64,000 nt of DNA. It comes from Actinomadura rudentiformis (lineage in GTDB: Bacteria; Actinomycetota; Actinomycetes; Streptosporangiales; Streptosporangiaceae). The stretch lies in NCBI RefSeq assembly GCF_008923185.1, contig NZ_WBMT01000005.1, positions 310,001-374,000 on the forward strand. The letters run 5' to 3'. The notes under the pieces are model-generated. The model was given only the letters and a program-made list of their open reading frames with translations, did no database searches and was not told the origin of the DNA. Made by a program: the position numbers and the translations under genes. This document shows, in pieces, positions 52,514-60,115 of this stretch (its first letter is position 1; each line of letters opens with the position of its first letter).

Positions 52514-53488
52514 ATGCGACCTCAGAGAACATCCGCCGTGCTCGTGCTCGGGCTGGTCGCCGCGATGGCCGCACCGGCCCAGGCGTCCGCCGACCACCAA
52601 GCCCGCGGCCACCGCCCCGAGGCGACGGTGTTCCCGACCACGATCGGGCTTCCGAACGGGTTCCGCCCCGAGGGCATCGCGATCGGACCCGGCCCGGTCG
52701 CCTTCGTCGGCTCCCGGGCCGACGGTTCGATCTACCGCGCCGACCTGCGCACCGGACGGGGCGCGATCGTCAGCCGAGGACCCGGCACACCGGCCCTCGG
52801 GCTGAAGACCGACTCGCGCGGACGGCTGTTCGTGGCGGGCGGTGAGGGCGGTGACGCACGGGTCATCGACATCCGCACCGGCCGGGTGCTGGCCTCCTAC
52901 CGGCTGGCCACCGGTCCGGCGTTCGTCAACGACGTCACCCTCACCCAGGGCGCGGCGTGGTTCACCGACTCCACCAACCCGGTGCTCTACAAGCTGCCGC
53001 TACGCGGGGGACGGCTACCCGCCGCCGCAACGCGAATCCCGCTCACGGGCGACCTGGCGTACGGCACCGGCTTCAATGCCAACGGCATCACACCAACCCC
53101 CGACGGCCGAGGCCTGATCATCGTCCAGTCCAACACCGGCCGGCTGTTCCGTGTCAGCCGGACCGGTACGACCCGCCGGGTGAACCTGCACGGCGAGTCA
53201 CTGCCCAACGGCGACGGCCTTCTGCTGCACGGCCGCACGTTGTACGCAGTGCAGAACCGCGACAACACCGTGGCCGTCCTGCGGTTGAACGCGGCAGGGA
53301 CCAGCGGCCGTGTCGTACGGCGGGCGACTGACACCCGGTTCGACGTACCGACGACCGTGGCCGCCGTCGGCTCCCGGCTGTACCTCCCCAACGCCCGCTT
53401 CACCACACCGCCGACCTCGAAGACCCCGTACAACGCCGTTTCCATCCCCCGCCCGGATTCTGCGCGAGTTCACAACGATGATCTATAG
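52514..53488 (+). CDS. secreted beta-propeller protein (SMP-30-like)
   Basis: 324 residues with a signal peptide (LVLGLVAAMAAPAQASA). The mature protein has repeated blades of about 40-45 residues (PEGIAIGPGPVAFVGSRADGSIYR, TFTDS-like AAWFTDSTNPVLYKLPL, NGITPTPDGRGLIIVQSNTG). Lactonase-type fold; enzyme activity uncertain. AGGAGA precedes the ATG. The last 15 residues (VSIPRPDSARVHNDDL) look like a changed terminus and lead into a degraded region. Confidence 0.8.
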   Translation: MRPQRTSAVLVLGLVAAMAAPAQASADHQARGHRPEATVFPTTIGLPNGFRPEGIAIGPGPVAFVGSRADGSIYRADLRTGRGAIVSRGPGTPALGLKTDSRGRLFVAGGEGGDARVIDIRTGRVLASYRLATGPAFVNDVTLTQGAAWFTDSTNPVLYKLPLRGGRLPAAATRIPLTGDLAYGTGFNANGITPTPDGRGLIIVQSNTGRLFRVSRTGTTRRVNLHGESLPNGDGLLLHGRTLYAVQNRDNTVAVLRLNAAGTSGRVVRRATDTRFDVPTTVAAVGSRLYLPNARFTTPPTSKTPYNAVSIPRPDSARVHNDDL

Positions 53489-53499
53489 GCGAGCGGGTC

Positions 53500-53565
53500 G
53501 CCAGGGCCCGTCGGGAGGTGTTCGGGCAGGTGCGCCCGGCGGCCACCCTGGTGGAGGTGATGGCG
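53500..53565 (+). pseudogene. RidA-like fragment
   Basis: A short plus-strand stretch reads REVFGQVRPAATLVEVMARY, the C-terminal RidA/YjgF signature (usually G.VRPA.TLVEV). No start, no remaining domain. The 214 bp between the propeller and the acetyltransferase genes thus appear to be decayed coding DNA. Confidence 0.45.
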
Positions 53566-53605
53566 AGATATCAGCGGACATCGGCGTTCACACCGCTGGC
53601 TCCGG

Positions 53606-53713
53606 ATGGTGACCACCAGCACCATTGATCACATGAGCGCTGTTCTCTCCATCGCCCTGGCCGCACCTGGCGACACGGTCGCCCATTTCTCCACCGTCAG
53701 CTGTGGCTGCTGA
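53606..53713 (+). CDS. possible 35-residue peptide ending in Cys-Gly-Cys
   Basis: A short frame from ATG 53606 (alternatively ATG 53633) ends in APGDTVAHFSTVSCGC. The tail superficially resembles linaridin or lanthipeptide cores (Ser/Thr then Cys-x-Cys), but there is no ribosome binding site, no modification enzyme nearby, and the end overlaps the next gene. Listed only as a candidate. Confidence 0.12.
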   Translation: MVTTSTIDHMSAVLSIALAAPGDTVAHFSTVSCGC

Positions 53714-54179
53714 CGGGCGCCCGACCGAGGCGTACACGATCCGTCCGGTCCAGCCAGAAGACCTCGCGGAGCTGGCGCTGCTGTGTGCCGCACACGCCGA
53801 GTTCGAGCGCGCGGCGCCGCCACTCCACGACCTCGCCGACCGCCTGCGGCCGGCATTGTTCGCGCCACAACCCCGGCTGTGGTGCCTGGTCGTCTGCGCG
53901 GCGGACGAGCTCGTGGGCTACCTCTCCTACACGCTCGAATTCTCCACATGGCAGGCAGCGGAATTCCTCCACATGGACTGCGTCTTCCTCACCGAGGCTT
54001 ACCGTGGCCGCGGTCTGGGAGCCGAACTGCTGGACCACCTGCGCGGCATCGCTCGGCAAATCGGCGTGACACAGATCCAATGGCAAACCCCCTCCTGGAA
54101 CAACGATGCCATCCGGTTCTACGACAGATCCGGCGCGCACGGCGAGCCCAAGATCCGCTACACCCTCCGCGAAACCTGA
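53703..54179 (+). CDS. GNAT-family N-acetyltransferase
   Basis: 158 residues. Acetyl-CoA-binding motif EAYRGRGLGAELLDHLRGI, preceded by DELVGYLSYTLEFSTWQAAEFLHMDCVFL and followed by IQWQTPSWNNDAIRFYDRSGA, as in diamine or aminoglycoside-type GNATs. Start GTG 53703 is uncertain, with no obvious ribosome binding site. Substrate unknown. Confidence 0.85.
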   Translation: MAADGRPTEAYTIRPVQPEDLAELALLCAAHAEFERAAPPLHDLADRLRPALFAPQPRLWCLVVCAADELVGYLSYTLEFSTWQAAEFLHMDCVFLTEAYRGRGLGAELLDHLRGIARQIGVTQIQWQTPSWNNDAIRFYDRSGAHGEPKIRYTLRET

Positions 54180-54347
54180 CGTCCAGCGCCCCGAACGACC
54201 CCTGCGACGCCCAAGACCCCTAGGCAATCAAGGCAGGCGGTTTCTGGTGGCTGTTGGCACTTGCAATGGACTGGCACCTGCCTTGTAGCCGCGTGCGCAC
54301 ATGTCTACATATGTTGGCCAGAACACCATCTGCAAGGGAGGAGCGCA

Positions 54348-55427
54348 GTGTCCGACACCCACAAGAGACAGCGCCCGCACGGGCACCCTCACGGCCACGG
54401 CCATGCGCACGGGCACGGTCATGGACGGGACGCCGGGGCGGTCCGGTCGCTGCTGGGTCGGGTCCGGCATCTGCTCACACCGCACAGCCACGACAGCGCG
54501 GACAAGACCGATGAGGCGTTGGAGTCCAGCGGGCGCGGGCTGCGCGTGCTCGGGTTGTCGTTCGGGATCTTGATGATCACGGCGGCGATCCAGGCAGTGA
54601 TCGTGGTGTTCTCGGGGTCGGTCGCGTTGCTGGGAGACACGCTGCACAACGTGGCGGACGCGTTGACGGCGGTGCCCTTGGCCATCGCGTTCCTGATCGG
54701 GCGGCGGGCGGCCACGCGGCGGTTCACCTACGGGTACGGGCGGGCGGAGGATCTCGCTGGCCTGGTCATCGTGGTGATCATTGCTGGGTCGGCGGCGCTG
54801 GCCGGGTACGAGGCGTTCCGGCGCCTGGTCGATCCGCAGGATGTTCGCGCGCTGTGGTGGGTCGCCGCCGCGGCCGTGGTCGGCTTTCTGGGGAACGAGT
54901 GGGTGGCGCGCTATCGGATCAAGGCGGGCCGGGAGATCGGCTCGGCGGCGCTGGTCGCCGACGGGCTCCATGCTCGCACCGACGGCTTCACCTCACTGGC
55001 GGTCCTGGCCGGTGCGGCCGGGGCCGCGCTCGGGTATCCGATCGCCGATCCGATCATCGGGCTGCTCATCACGGTGGCGATCTGTTTCGTGCTGCGGGAT
55101 GCGATCAGGGAGATCTATCACCGGCTGATGGACGCGGTGGATCCCGCGCTGGTCGCCGAGGCCGAGCAGATCCTGGCTCAGGTGGACGGCGTCCGGCGGG
55201 TCGGCCGTGTGCGGTTGCGCTGGGTCGGTCATGCGCTGCGTGCCGAGACCGACATCGTGCTGGCGCCGGATCTGTCGTTGGCGCAGGCGCATGCCGTGGC
55301 GGTGGACGCCGAGCACAGGCTCATTCATGACCTGCCCCGCCTGCGCGCGGCCACGGTGCATACCGATCCTGACAGTCATGACGGAACTGACCACCATGCC
55401 GTGCTGCACGGGCATCACACCGTCTGA
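54348..55427 (+). CDS. cation diffusion facilitator with His-rich N-terminus
   Basis: 359 residues from a GTG 5 bases after GGGAGGAG. The N-terminus is a metal-binding His/Gly tract (HGHPHGHGHAHGHGHG), followed by six membrane segments with the two HxxxD metal sites (LHNVADAL and HARTDGFTS) and a cytoplasmic ferredoxin-like domain. It exports zinc, cadmium or cobalt by proton exchange. An ACATATGT palindrome at 54307 in the leader could bind a metal-responsive repressor. The C-terminal tail is again His-rich. Confidence 0.93.
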   Translation: MSDTHKRQRPHGHPHGHGHAHGHGHGRDAGAVRSLLGRVRHLLTPHSHDSADKTDEALESSGRGLRVLGLSFGILMITAAIQAVIVVFSGSVALLGDTLHNVADALTAVPLAIAFLIGRRAATRRFTYGYGRAEDLAGLVIVVIIAGSAALAGYEAFRRLVDPQDVRALWWVAAAAVVGFLGNEWVARYRIKAGREIGSAALVADGLHARTDGFTSLAVLAGAAGAALGYPIADPIIGLLITVAICFVLRDAIREIYHRLMDAVDPALVAEAEQILAQVDGVRRVGRVRLRWVGHALRAETDIVLAPDLSLAQAHAVAVDAEHRLIHDLPRLRAATVHTDPDSHDGTDHHAVLHGHHTV

Positions 55428-55436
55428 TGGCAGGCC

Positions 55437-55541
55437 TCAGCCGGTGGAGTTGATGAGGGTCTTCAGCATGAGGGCGGAGATGCCGGGTTCGAGCGGCTCC
55501 TCGACATACTTGGCCGCGCGGGAAGGTGAAGACGTGTGCAT
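55437..55541 (-). CDS. 34-residue peptide or gene remnant divergent from a TetR gene
   Basis: ATG 55541 with AGGAG 8 bases upstream opens a 34-codon frame: MHTSSPSRAAKYVEEPLEP, then a helical end (GISALMLKTLINSTG). It lies just after the CDF gene on the opposite strand and 17 bp from the TetR gene, the usual place of a TetR target. It may be a real small protein or the start of a deleted gene. Confidence 0.35.
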   Translation of the reverse strand: MHTSSPSRAAKYVEEPLEPGISALMLKTLINSTG

Positions 55542-55558
55542 GAGCTGTGTCTCCTACC

Positions 55559-56185
55559 ATGCAGAACGTGCCTCGCATCTCCGGAAGCCCTGACCAGCAT
55601 CGCACCGCCACCCGGAAGAAGATCCTTGTTGCGGTCCGGGACGTGATGGCCTCCGACGGGGTGGACAAGCTGACGATGGCCGAGGTTGCGGGACGGGCGG
55701 GGTTGCACCGCAGCGTTGTCTACAACTACTTCCCGGATGTCAGGGCGTTGCTGATCGCCCATGCGCGGTACGAGACCGAACGGTTCATGGACGAGCTGAC
55801 CGGGGCGCTGGGCTCTGCCGCGACGGCGACCGAGCAGATCGTCGCCTACGTTCACCAGCAGCTCGCCGACTTCGCGGCCTACCCACAGCCCGCCGGGCCC
55901 GAGCTCGCCACCCTGCTTGGACCCGACGGCTACCGGGAGATGCATGCGCACGTTCAGCCTCTCGGCATGCTCCTCACTGACATCATCCGGGCAGGGGTGG
56001 AGGCGGGGGAGTTCGCACCGAGTGATCCGGCGGCCACCGCCAACCTCGTTCATGCGTGCCTGGGGGCGGAACGGTTTCCGCTCGGGCAGGGCCACCGTGA
56101 CCTTGAGGAGACGACCGAACGGGTCACCACCTTCGTCCTGCGCAGCCTCGGTGCCGAGACCAACGGCGGACGATCGGATGTGTAG
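55559..56185 (+). CDS. TetR-family transcriptional regulator
   Basis: 208 residues. Helix-turn-helix LTMAEVAGRAGLHRSVVYNYFPDVRALL; C-terminal ligand domain with FMDELTGALGSAATATEQIVAYVHQQLADF. ATG 55559 chosen; a GTG 12 bases upstream is possible. No clear ribosome binding site. Its target may be the small divergent frame, itself, or the neighbouring ABC exporter. Confidence 0.88.
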   Translation: MQNVPRISGSPDQHRTATRKKILVAVRDVMASDGVDKLTMAEVAGRAGLHRSVVYNYFPDVRALLIAHARYETERFMDELTGALGSAATATEQIVAYVHQQLADFAAYPQPAGPELATLLGPDGYREMHAHVQPLGMLLTDIIRAGVEAGEFAPSDPAATANLVHACLGAERFPLGQGHRDLEETTERVTTFVLRSLGAETNGGRSDV

Positions 56186-56202
56186 CGACCGTTCCATCGG
56201 TG

Positions 56203-56325
56203 TCAGATGCCGGAGTAGGAGTGCTCGGCGGCGAGCCCACGGCTGGTCATCTGGCCGAGGTGCAGTAGCCAGCCGACGAGGGTGAGCGACACCGCGCCGC
56301 GCGCCAAGAGCCGGGCGGCGGGCAT
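56203..56325 (-). CDS. 40-residue single-helix membrane peptide or gene remnant
   Basis: Frame MPAARLLARGAVSLTLVGW and on to HSYSGI, with one membrane segment. It follows the ABC permease by 29 bp. A strong AAGGAGG lies upstream but serves an ATG in another frame at 56335; a duplicated GCCCGCCGATGCCCGCCG at the start suggests a frameshift. Either a small membrane subunit or the damaged beginning of a larger one. Confidence 0.35.
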   Translation of the reverse strand: MPAARLLARGAVSLTLVGWLLHLGQMTSRGLAAEHSYSGI

Positions 56326-56354
56326 CGGCGGGCATGGTGCGAGGTCCTCCTTGG

Positions 56355-57122
56355 TCACTGATCGAGGGCCTTGCGGTAACTGCGGGCGGCGACAGCGAGG
56401 CAGCAGGCGCCGAAGGCGGCTGATCCGGCCAGACGGGTGGCGATCCCCGGCCAGCCCGGCGTGCTCGTCAGAGCGCTGGCGAGTGCGTCGATGTCGTAGG
56501 TGAGTGGCAGCGCGGCTCTGACCGGACGCAGCACGGACGGCCAGGAGGCGGGCGGGATCACGCCCAGCATGAGCACGAGCGTGAACCCCAGTTGGCCGGC
56601 CAGCGTGGCGATCTCCGGACGGGAGGGCATCAGCCCGCACAACGCACCGATCCCGCTGAACGTGATGCCGCACGTCACCGTCGTGACGACCAACATCCAG
56701 CCGTGGGTGACCGGCAGATCGAACAGGGCCGTCCCGATCGCCGCCGTGACGACCGCACCCGGAATCGCGAACGTGACGTACCCGCTCGACAGTCCCAGCA
56801 CGACCGCGGCTGGCCGGATCGGGAGGCTGCCGTAGTAGTCGAGCCCACCGCCGGATTTGAGCGCCCCGAACCGCTGGGCGAGCAGGTTGAGGGCCAGGAA
56901 CGCCACCACGCCCAGGGCCGCTCCGGCGACGATCGTGGCCCGTGACTCCTCGGCAGCCGTTCCACCGGTGCCGTGCAGCAGCACGACGATGCCCACCGAC
57001 TGCAGCGTGCCGACTACGGCCATCGCACCGCCGCCCGCCTTGGCCCGGCTGAGCTGCGCACTGTAGATGGCCGCAACCGCGACCGCGAGCGGTGTCGGGC
57101 CGCTCCGTCCAGCGACGCTCAC
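56355..57122 (-). CDS. ABC-2 type exporter permease
   Basis: 255 residues, six membrane segments, with the ABC-2 pattern (DYYGSLPIRPAAVVLGLSSGYV, FSGIGALCGLMPSRPEIATLAGQLGFTLVLMLGVIPP, LPLTYDIDALASAL). It starts at a GTG overlapping the ATPase stop. Drug, lipid or peptide export; substrate unknown. Confidence 0.88.
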   Translation of the reverse strand: MSVAGRSGPTPLAVAVAAIYSAQLSRAKAGGGAMAVVGTLQSVGIVVLLHGTGGTAAEESRATIVAGAALGVVAFLALNLLAQRFGALKSGGGLDYYGSLPIRPAAVVLGLSSGYVTFAIPGAVVTAAIGTALFDLPVTHGWMLVVTTVTCGITFSGIGALCGLMPSRPEIATLAGQLGFTLVLMLGVIPPASWPSVLRPVRAALPLTYDIDALASALTSTPGWPGIATRLAGSAAFGACCLAVAARSYRKALDQ

Positions 57123-58096
57123 TGCTCCTCACCCGCCAGCAGCACGTCCTCCAGTGAAGGCGTGCGGAGCGTGAAATCGTCGAGCGCCGCGAACGCCGGC
57201 CCGTCCAAGAGTTCCGACAGCAGACCCCGGGCCTCAGCGCTCGGCAACCGCAACGACCAGCGCCGTCCCGACATCACCGCGCGAGCGGTGATCGCCTCCG
57301 GCAGTGGTTCCGGCGGAACATCCCGCCACGCCAGATCCAGCCGCACGTCGTCACCGAGTTCGGCCTTCAGCCCACCCGGAGTGTCGTAGCCCGCCATCCG
57401 GCCGCCGCGCAGCACAAGCACTCGATCGAGCACGGTCTCCGCCTCGGCCACGTTGTGCGTGACCAGCACGATGGCGACCCCGGCATCACGACGGCGCCGC
57501 AGCGCGCCCCACACCCGGTGCCGGGTGTCGACGTCCAGCCCGGTCGTCGGCTCGTCCAGCACCAGAACCCGGCGGTCGCCCGCCAGCGCGGTCGCCACTT
57601 CCGCCAGGCGCCGCTGCCCACCCGACAGCCGCCCGATCCGGCGGTCGGCGAGCGGAGTGAGAGCGAGCTCGTCCAGCAACCGCGCGGCCTCGCCGCGCGC
57701 CTGCTTCCGCCGGATCCCACGAAGCCGGGCGGTCGTCTCCACTGCCACCCGAACGCTCATGTCCGACAGGGCGCTCTCGGCCTGGGGCAGATAAGCGACA
57801 TGTTCGGCCGCCTTCCGCGGTTCCTGACCGATCTCAGTGCCGAGCAGCCGCACGGTTCCGGCATCTGGCCGGAGCAACCCGACCAGGTGCCGCACCAACG
57901 TGGACTTGCCGGCGCCATTACGCCCCAGCACGCCGAACACCTCGCCCGCCCGAACCTCGAAGCCCACCCCGTCCAGCGCCCGCGCGGCATCACCATAGCT
58001 CTTGCCCAGACCGGCGACCTCATAGAGGGGACAGTCGTCGGCCTTCACCGCATCAAAAGTCGCGCCGGCCGCCGTGGCGTACTGGCTCACTGGCAT
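57119..58096 (-). CDS. ABC-2 type exporter ATP-binding protein
   Basis: 325 residues. Walker A GRNGAGKST, signature LSGGQRRLAEV, Walker B VLVLDEPTTGLD and H-loop VTHNVAEAE, DrrA-like. ATG 58096 has GGAGGTG 4-5 bases upstream. A C-terminal domain of 80 residues (RLDLAWRDVPPEPLP to LEDVLLAGEEQ) is typical of drug exporters. A 17-bp palindrome lies 24 bp upstream. Confidence 0.92.
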   Translation of the reverse strand: MPVSQYATAAGATFDAVKADDCPLYEVAGLGKSYGDAARALDGVGFEVRAGEVFGVLGRNGAGKSTLVRHLVGLLRPDAGTVRLLGTEIGQEPRKAAEHVAYLPQAESALSDMSVRVAVETTARLRGIRRKQARGEAARLLDELALTPLADRRIGRLSGGQRRLAEVATALAGDRRVLVLDEPTTGLDVDTRHRVWGALRRRRDAGVAIVLVTHNVAEAETVLDRVLVLRGGRMAGYDTPGGLKAELGDDVRLDLAWRDVPPEPLPEAITARAVMSGRRWSLRLPSAEARGLLSELLDGPAFAALDDFTLRTPSLEDVLLAGEEQ

Positions 58097-58119
58097 GATC
58101 ACCTCCATCGACAAACTGA

Positions 58120-58136
58120 TACTACGGGTTGTAGTA
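58120..58136. promoter_or_regulatory. TACTAC-N5-GTAGTA palindrome before the ABC exporter
   Basis: TACTACGGGTTGTAGTA is a perfect 6-bp-arm inverted repeat 24 bp before the ATPase start. It resembles BlaI/MecI-family operators (TACTAC/GTAGTA arms, spacer usually shorter). No BlaI-type gene is in the window. Confidence 0.55.
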
Positions 58137-58497
58137 GCACTTTGTCGGCATCTTCTCGGCTTTGGTTCTTTGGGGCTCGGGTGAGCGGAAGGCTCGCCGT
58201 CACAGAGTTGGTCGCCGAGTCCAGGGGACGATGTCCGAGTTCGGCCTACTTTGGGCCAGATTCGCGCTCGTTGTCGATCACTATGAGTGTGGACAACGCC
58301 GACGTACCTCGCCCGCCCCGGTGACGACCTGCCGCTGGAGTGCGCCAGCCGGCGAACGTGCCGTTCAGCACAGGTTCGGTCCAGAGACGGAGTCGCTCGG
58401 CACGATCAAACAGGACGGTCGAGGTGCGGTGCGCAGTGCTCCGGAGACGGACGGAGCCGTGGGAGGGACGCCCGGGATCGGAGCATCCGGTGGTCAC
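58137..58497. other. about 360-bp stretch without a recognised gene
   Basis: Open frames on both strands here lack family motifs and ribosome binding sites. It lies between the ABC exporter promoter and the end of the phosphatase-like gene. I see no repeat, terminator or RNA structure that I can support. Confidence 0.5.
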
Positions 58498-58872
58498 TCA
58501 CCGCACGGCTCGCCTGCCGAGCAGTTCCCCAGCCAACGCCGCAGTCAGACCACGCAGTTCCTCGCGCACCGCCGGGCCAGGCCACGACTCGGTCAACGTC
58601 CATCGGCGAGCACCGGCGACCTCGCAGTCGATCGCCACAATCACATCGCCGCTCGCCGCCCGAGTAAGCCGGCGCGGTGCGGAATGATCCAGCAACACCC
58701 CGGCGGCGTCATCGGCCAACAGAGCCACCGCATGCTCGCTGACCTGCTCTTGCGGCTCCAGCCCGGCTGAGCTCGCCTGCCAACCTGCGCCGGCGGCGAC
58801 CTCGAACAGCGCTGCTGTCACCCGGCTCTTACCCGCCCCATGCGGACAGACGAACACCACCGTGTGTGCCAC
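58498..58872 (-). CDS. low-molecular-weight phosphatase/arsenate-reductase-fold protein
   Basis: 124 residues from a GTG after GGAGGGG. The N-terminal strand and P-loop read VVFVCPHGAGKSRVTAALFE, matching the LMW phosphatase/ArsC loop CX5R-S except that the essential Arg is Lys. SSAGLEPQEQVSEHAVALL and DVIVAIDC follow as in that fold. Phosphatase activity is doubtful. It is divergent from the chromate operon and shares its palindromic promoter region. Confidence 0.75.
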   Translation of the reverse strand: MAHTVVFVCPHGAGKSRVTAALFEVAAGAGWQASSAGLEPQEQVSEHAVALLADDAAGVLLDHSAPRRLTRAASGDVIVAIDCEVAGARRWTLTESWPGPAVREELRGLTAALAGELLGRRAVR

Positions 58873-58910
58873 CACGCCCCTCCAACGTTCGGCAACAAAC
58901 GTCCCGCCCA

Positions 58911-58928
58911 ATGTAACCGTGGTTGCAC
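58911..58928. promoter_or_regulatory. operator copy 1 of the chromate/phosphatase intergenic region
   Basis: ATGTAACCGTGGTTGCAC, quasi-palindromic around AACC-GTGGTT. It lies 38 bp before the phosphatase-like gene and recurs inverted 63 bp away with one mismatch. Confidence 0.65.
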
Positions 58929-58991
58929 TGATGTACCGACTGTCGATCCCCTGGCGGAGACGGCCCCGGTTTGGCAGGGGGTGATGGAGGC

Positions 58992-59009
58992 GTGCAACCA
59001 TGGTTACAT
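58992..59009. promoter_or_regulatory. operator copy 2 of the chromate/phosphatase intergenic region
   Basis: GTGCAACCATGGTTACAT, with a perfect AACCATGGTT core and the reverse complement of copy 1 except for one base. 102 bp before the first chrB gene. One regulator probably controls both directions. Confidence 0.65.
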
Positions 59010-59111
59010 GCCCTGTGATACGGCGGTCCCGCACATCGACGATGTGGTGGTCGTGCTGATCGCCGCTGCCGGGCTGTCCAGAGTGGCGCGCGTGCTCGGT
59101 GTGGGTGAGCG

Positions 59112-59687
59112 GTGCGAGTGACCCCACCACCATCCGCGCAGGCGGCCGGGCAGCACGGTCCTGGGGAATGGGTGTTGTTGTCCTACCGGCTGCCGCGCGA
59201 GCCTTCGACGCCGCGCATCAGTGTGTGGCGCAAGCTCAAGAGGCTGGGGGTCGCGCAGATCTCCGACGGGCTGGTGGCGCTGCCCGCTGATGCGCGCACC
59301 CGTGAGCACCTTGAGTGGATCGCCGATGAGGTGACCGACGCCGGCGGCAACGCCACCATCTGGTTCGCTCGCCCCGCCACCCTCGCCCAAGAGCGCGAGC
59401 TGGCCGCGCAGATGGCGGCCGCCCGCGCCGCCGAGTACGCCGCCGTCGCGGCCCGGGCCGGCCAAGCCGCCGAGGCCACCGAACCCGGCTCGGCGGCCGC
59501 ACTGGCGGCGCTGCGGCGGCTGCGGGCTGAGCTGCGCCGGATCGCGCGGCGCGACTACTTCCCGCCCGCCGAACGCCAGCACGCCCGTGCCGCAGTCGAG
59601 GCCCTGACCACCGGCACCCCAGCCGGCGACGCGGCCGCCGAGCCCTCCCCACCAGTCCCCACATCCCAGGAGACGCCACAACCATGA
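59112..59687 (+). CDS. chrB: ChrB N-terminal domain protein
   Basis: 191 residues. WVLLSYRLPREPSTPRISVWRKLKRLGVAQISDGLVALP is the ChrB N-terminal signature, followed by an Ala/Arg-rich helical region and a Pro/Thr tail. In many bacteria ChrB is one protein that senses chromate and regulates the operon; here the two domains are separate genes overlapping by ATGA. GTG 59112 or 59118 could be the start. Confidence 0.88.
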   Translation: MRVTPPPSAQAAGQHGPGEWVLLSYRLPREPSTPRISVWRKLKRLGVAQISDGLVALPADARTREHLEWIADEVTDAGGNATIWFARPATLAQERELAAQMAAARAAEYAAVAARAGQAAEATEPGSAAALAALRRLRAELRRIARRDYFPPAERQHARAAVEALTTGTPAGDAAAEPSPPVPTSQETPQP

Positions 59688-60115
59688 GATGGGCGACCCG
59701 TGCCGGGATCCATATCGACCGTGCCGCGTGCGCATGGTTGATCCGCCGTCACCTCGACGAATCGGCCGAATTCGTCTTCGTCACCGATCCCGCCGAGGTG
59801 CCTGATGGCGCGACCCCGTTCGACATGCGCGGAGCCGAGCTTGGACACCACGGCGCCGACTGCAGTTTCGAGACCATCTTGCGTCGCTACGACATGGCCG
59901 ATCCGGTGCTGTGGCGGATCGCCGAGATCGTGCACGAGGCCGACCTGGACGACGAACGCTACGACGCCCCTGAGGCGGTGGGATTCGACGTCGCACTGCG
60001 CGGACTGTCGATGGTCTGCGACGACGACCGCGTCATCGAGCTCACCAGACCGCTGTTCGACGGGCTGTACGAATACCTCCGCCGCGCCACGCTCCTGGGA
60101 CGAGACCCTGCATGA
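59684..60115 (+). CDS. chrB: ChrB C-terminal domain protein
   Basis: 143 residues. ATRAGIHIDRAACAWLIRRHLD and PFDMRGAELGHHGADCSFETIL match the ChrB C-terminal domain; the His-His-Gly-Ala-Asp-Cys stretch may bind metal. Overlaps both neighbours by ATGA, so the operon is fully coupled. Supports chromate sensing or reduction alongside ChrA. Confidence 0.9.
   Translation: MRWATRAGIHIDRAACAWLIRRHLDESAEFVFVTDPAEVPDGATPFDMRGAELGHHGADCSFETILRRYDMADPVLWRIAEIVHEADLDDERYDAPEAVGFDVALRGLSMVCDDDRVIELTRPLFDGLYEYLRRATLLGRDPA

Noticed and set aside
53606..53713. linaridin or lanthipeptide gene cluster
   Set aside because: Only a chance-like core ending; no dehydratase, cyclase, decarboxylase or transporter with that role nearby.
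58984..59121. 45-codon frame upstream of chrB
   Set aside because: It contains one of the operator copies, has no family and is better explained as promoter region.
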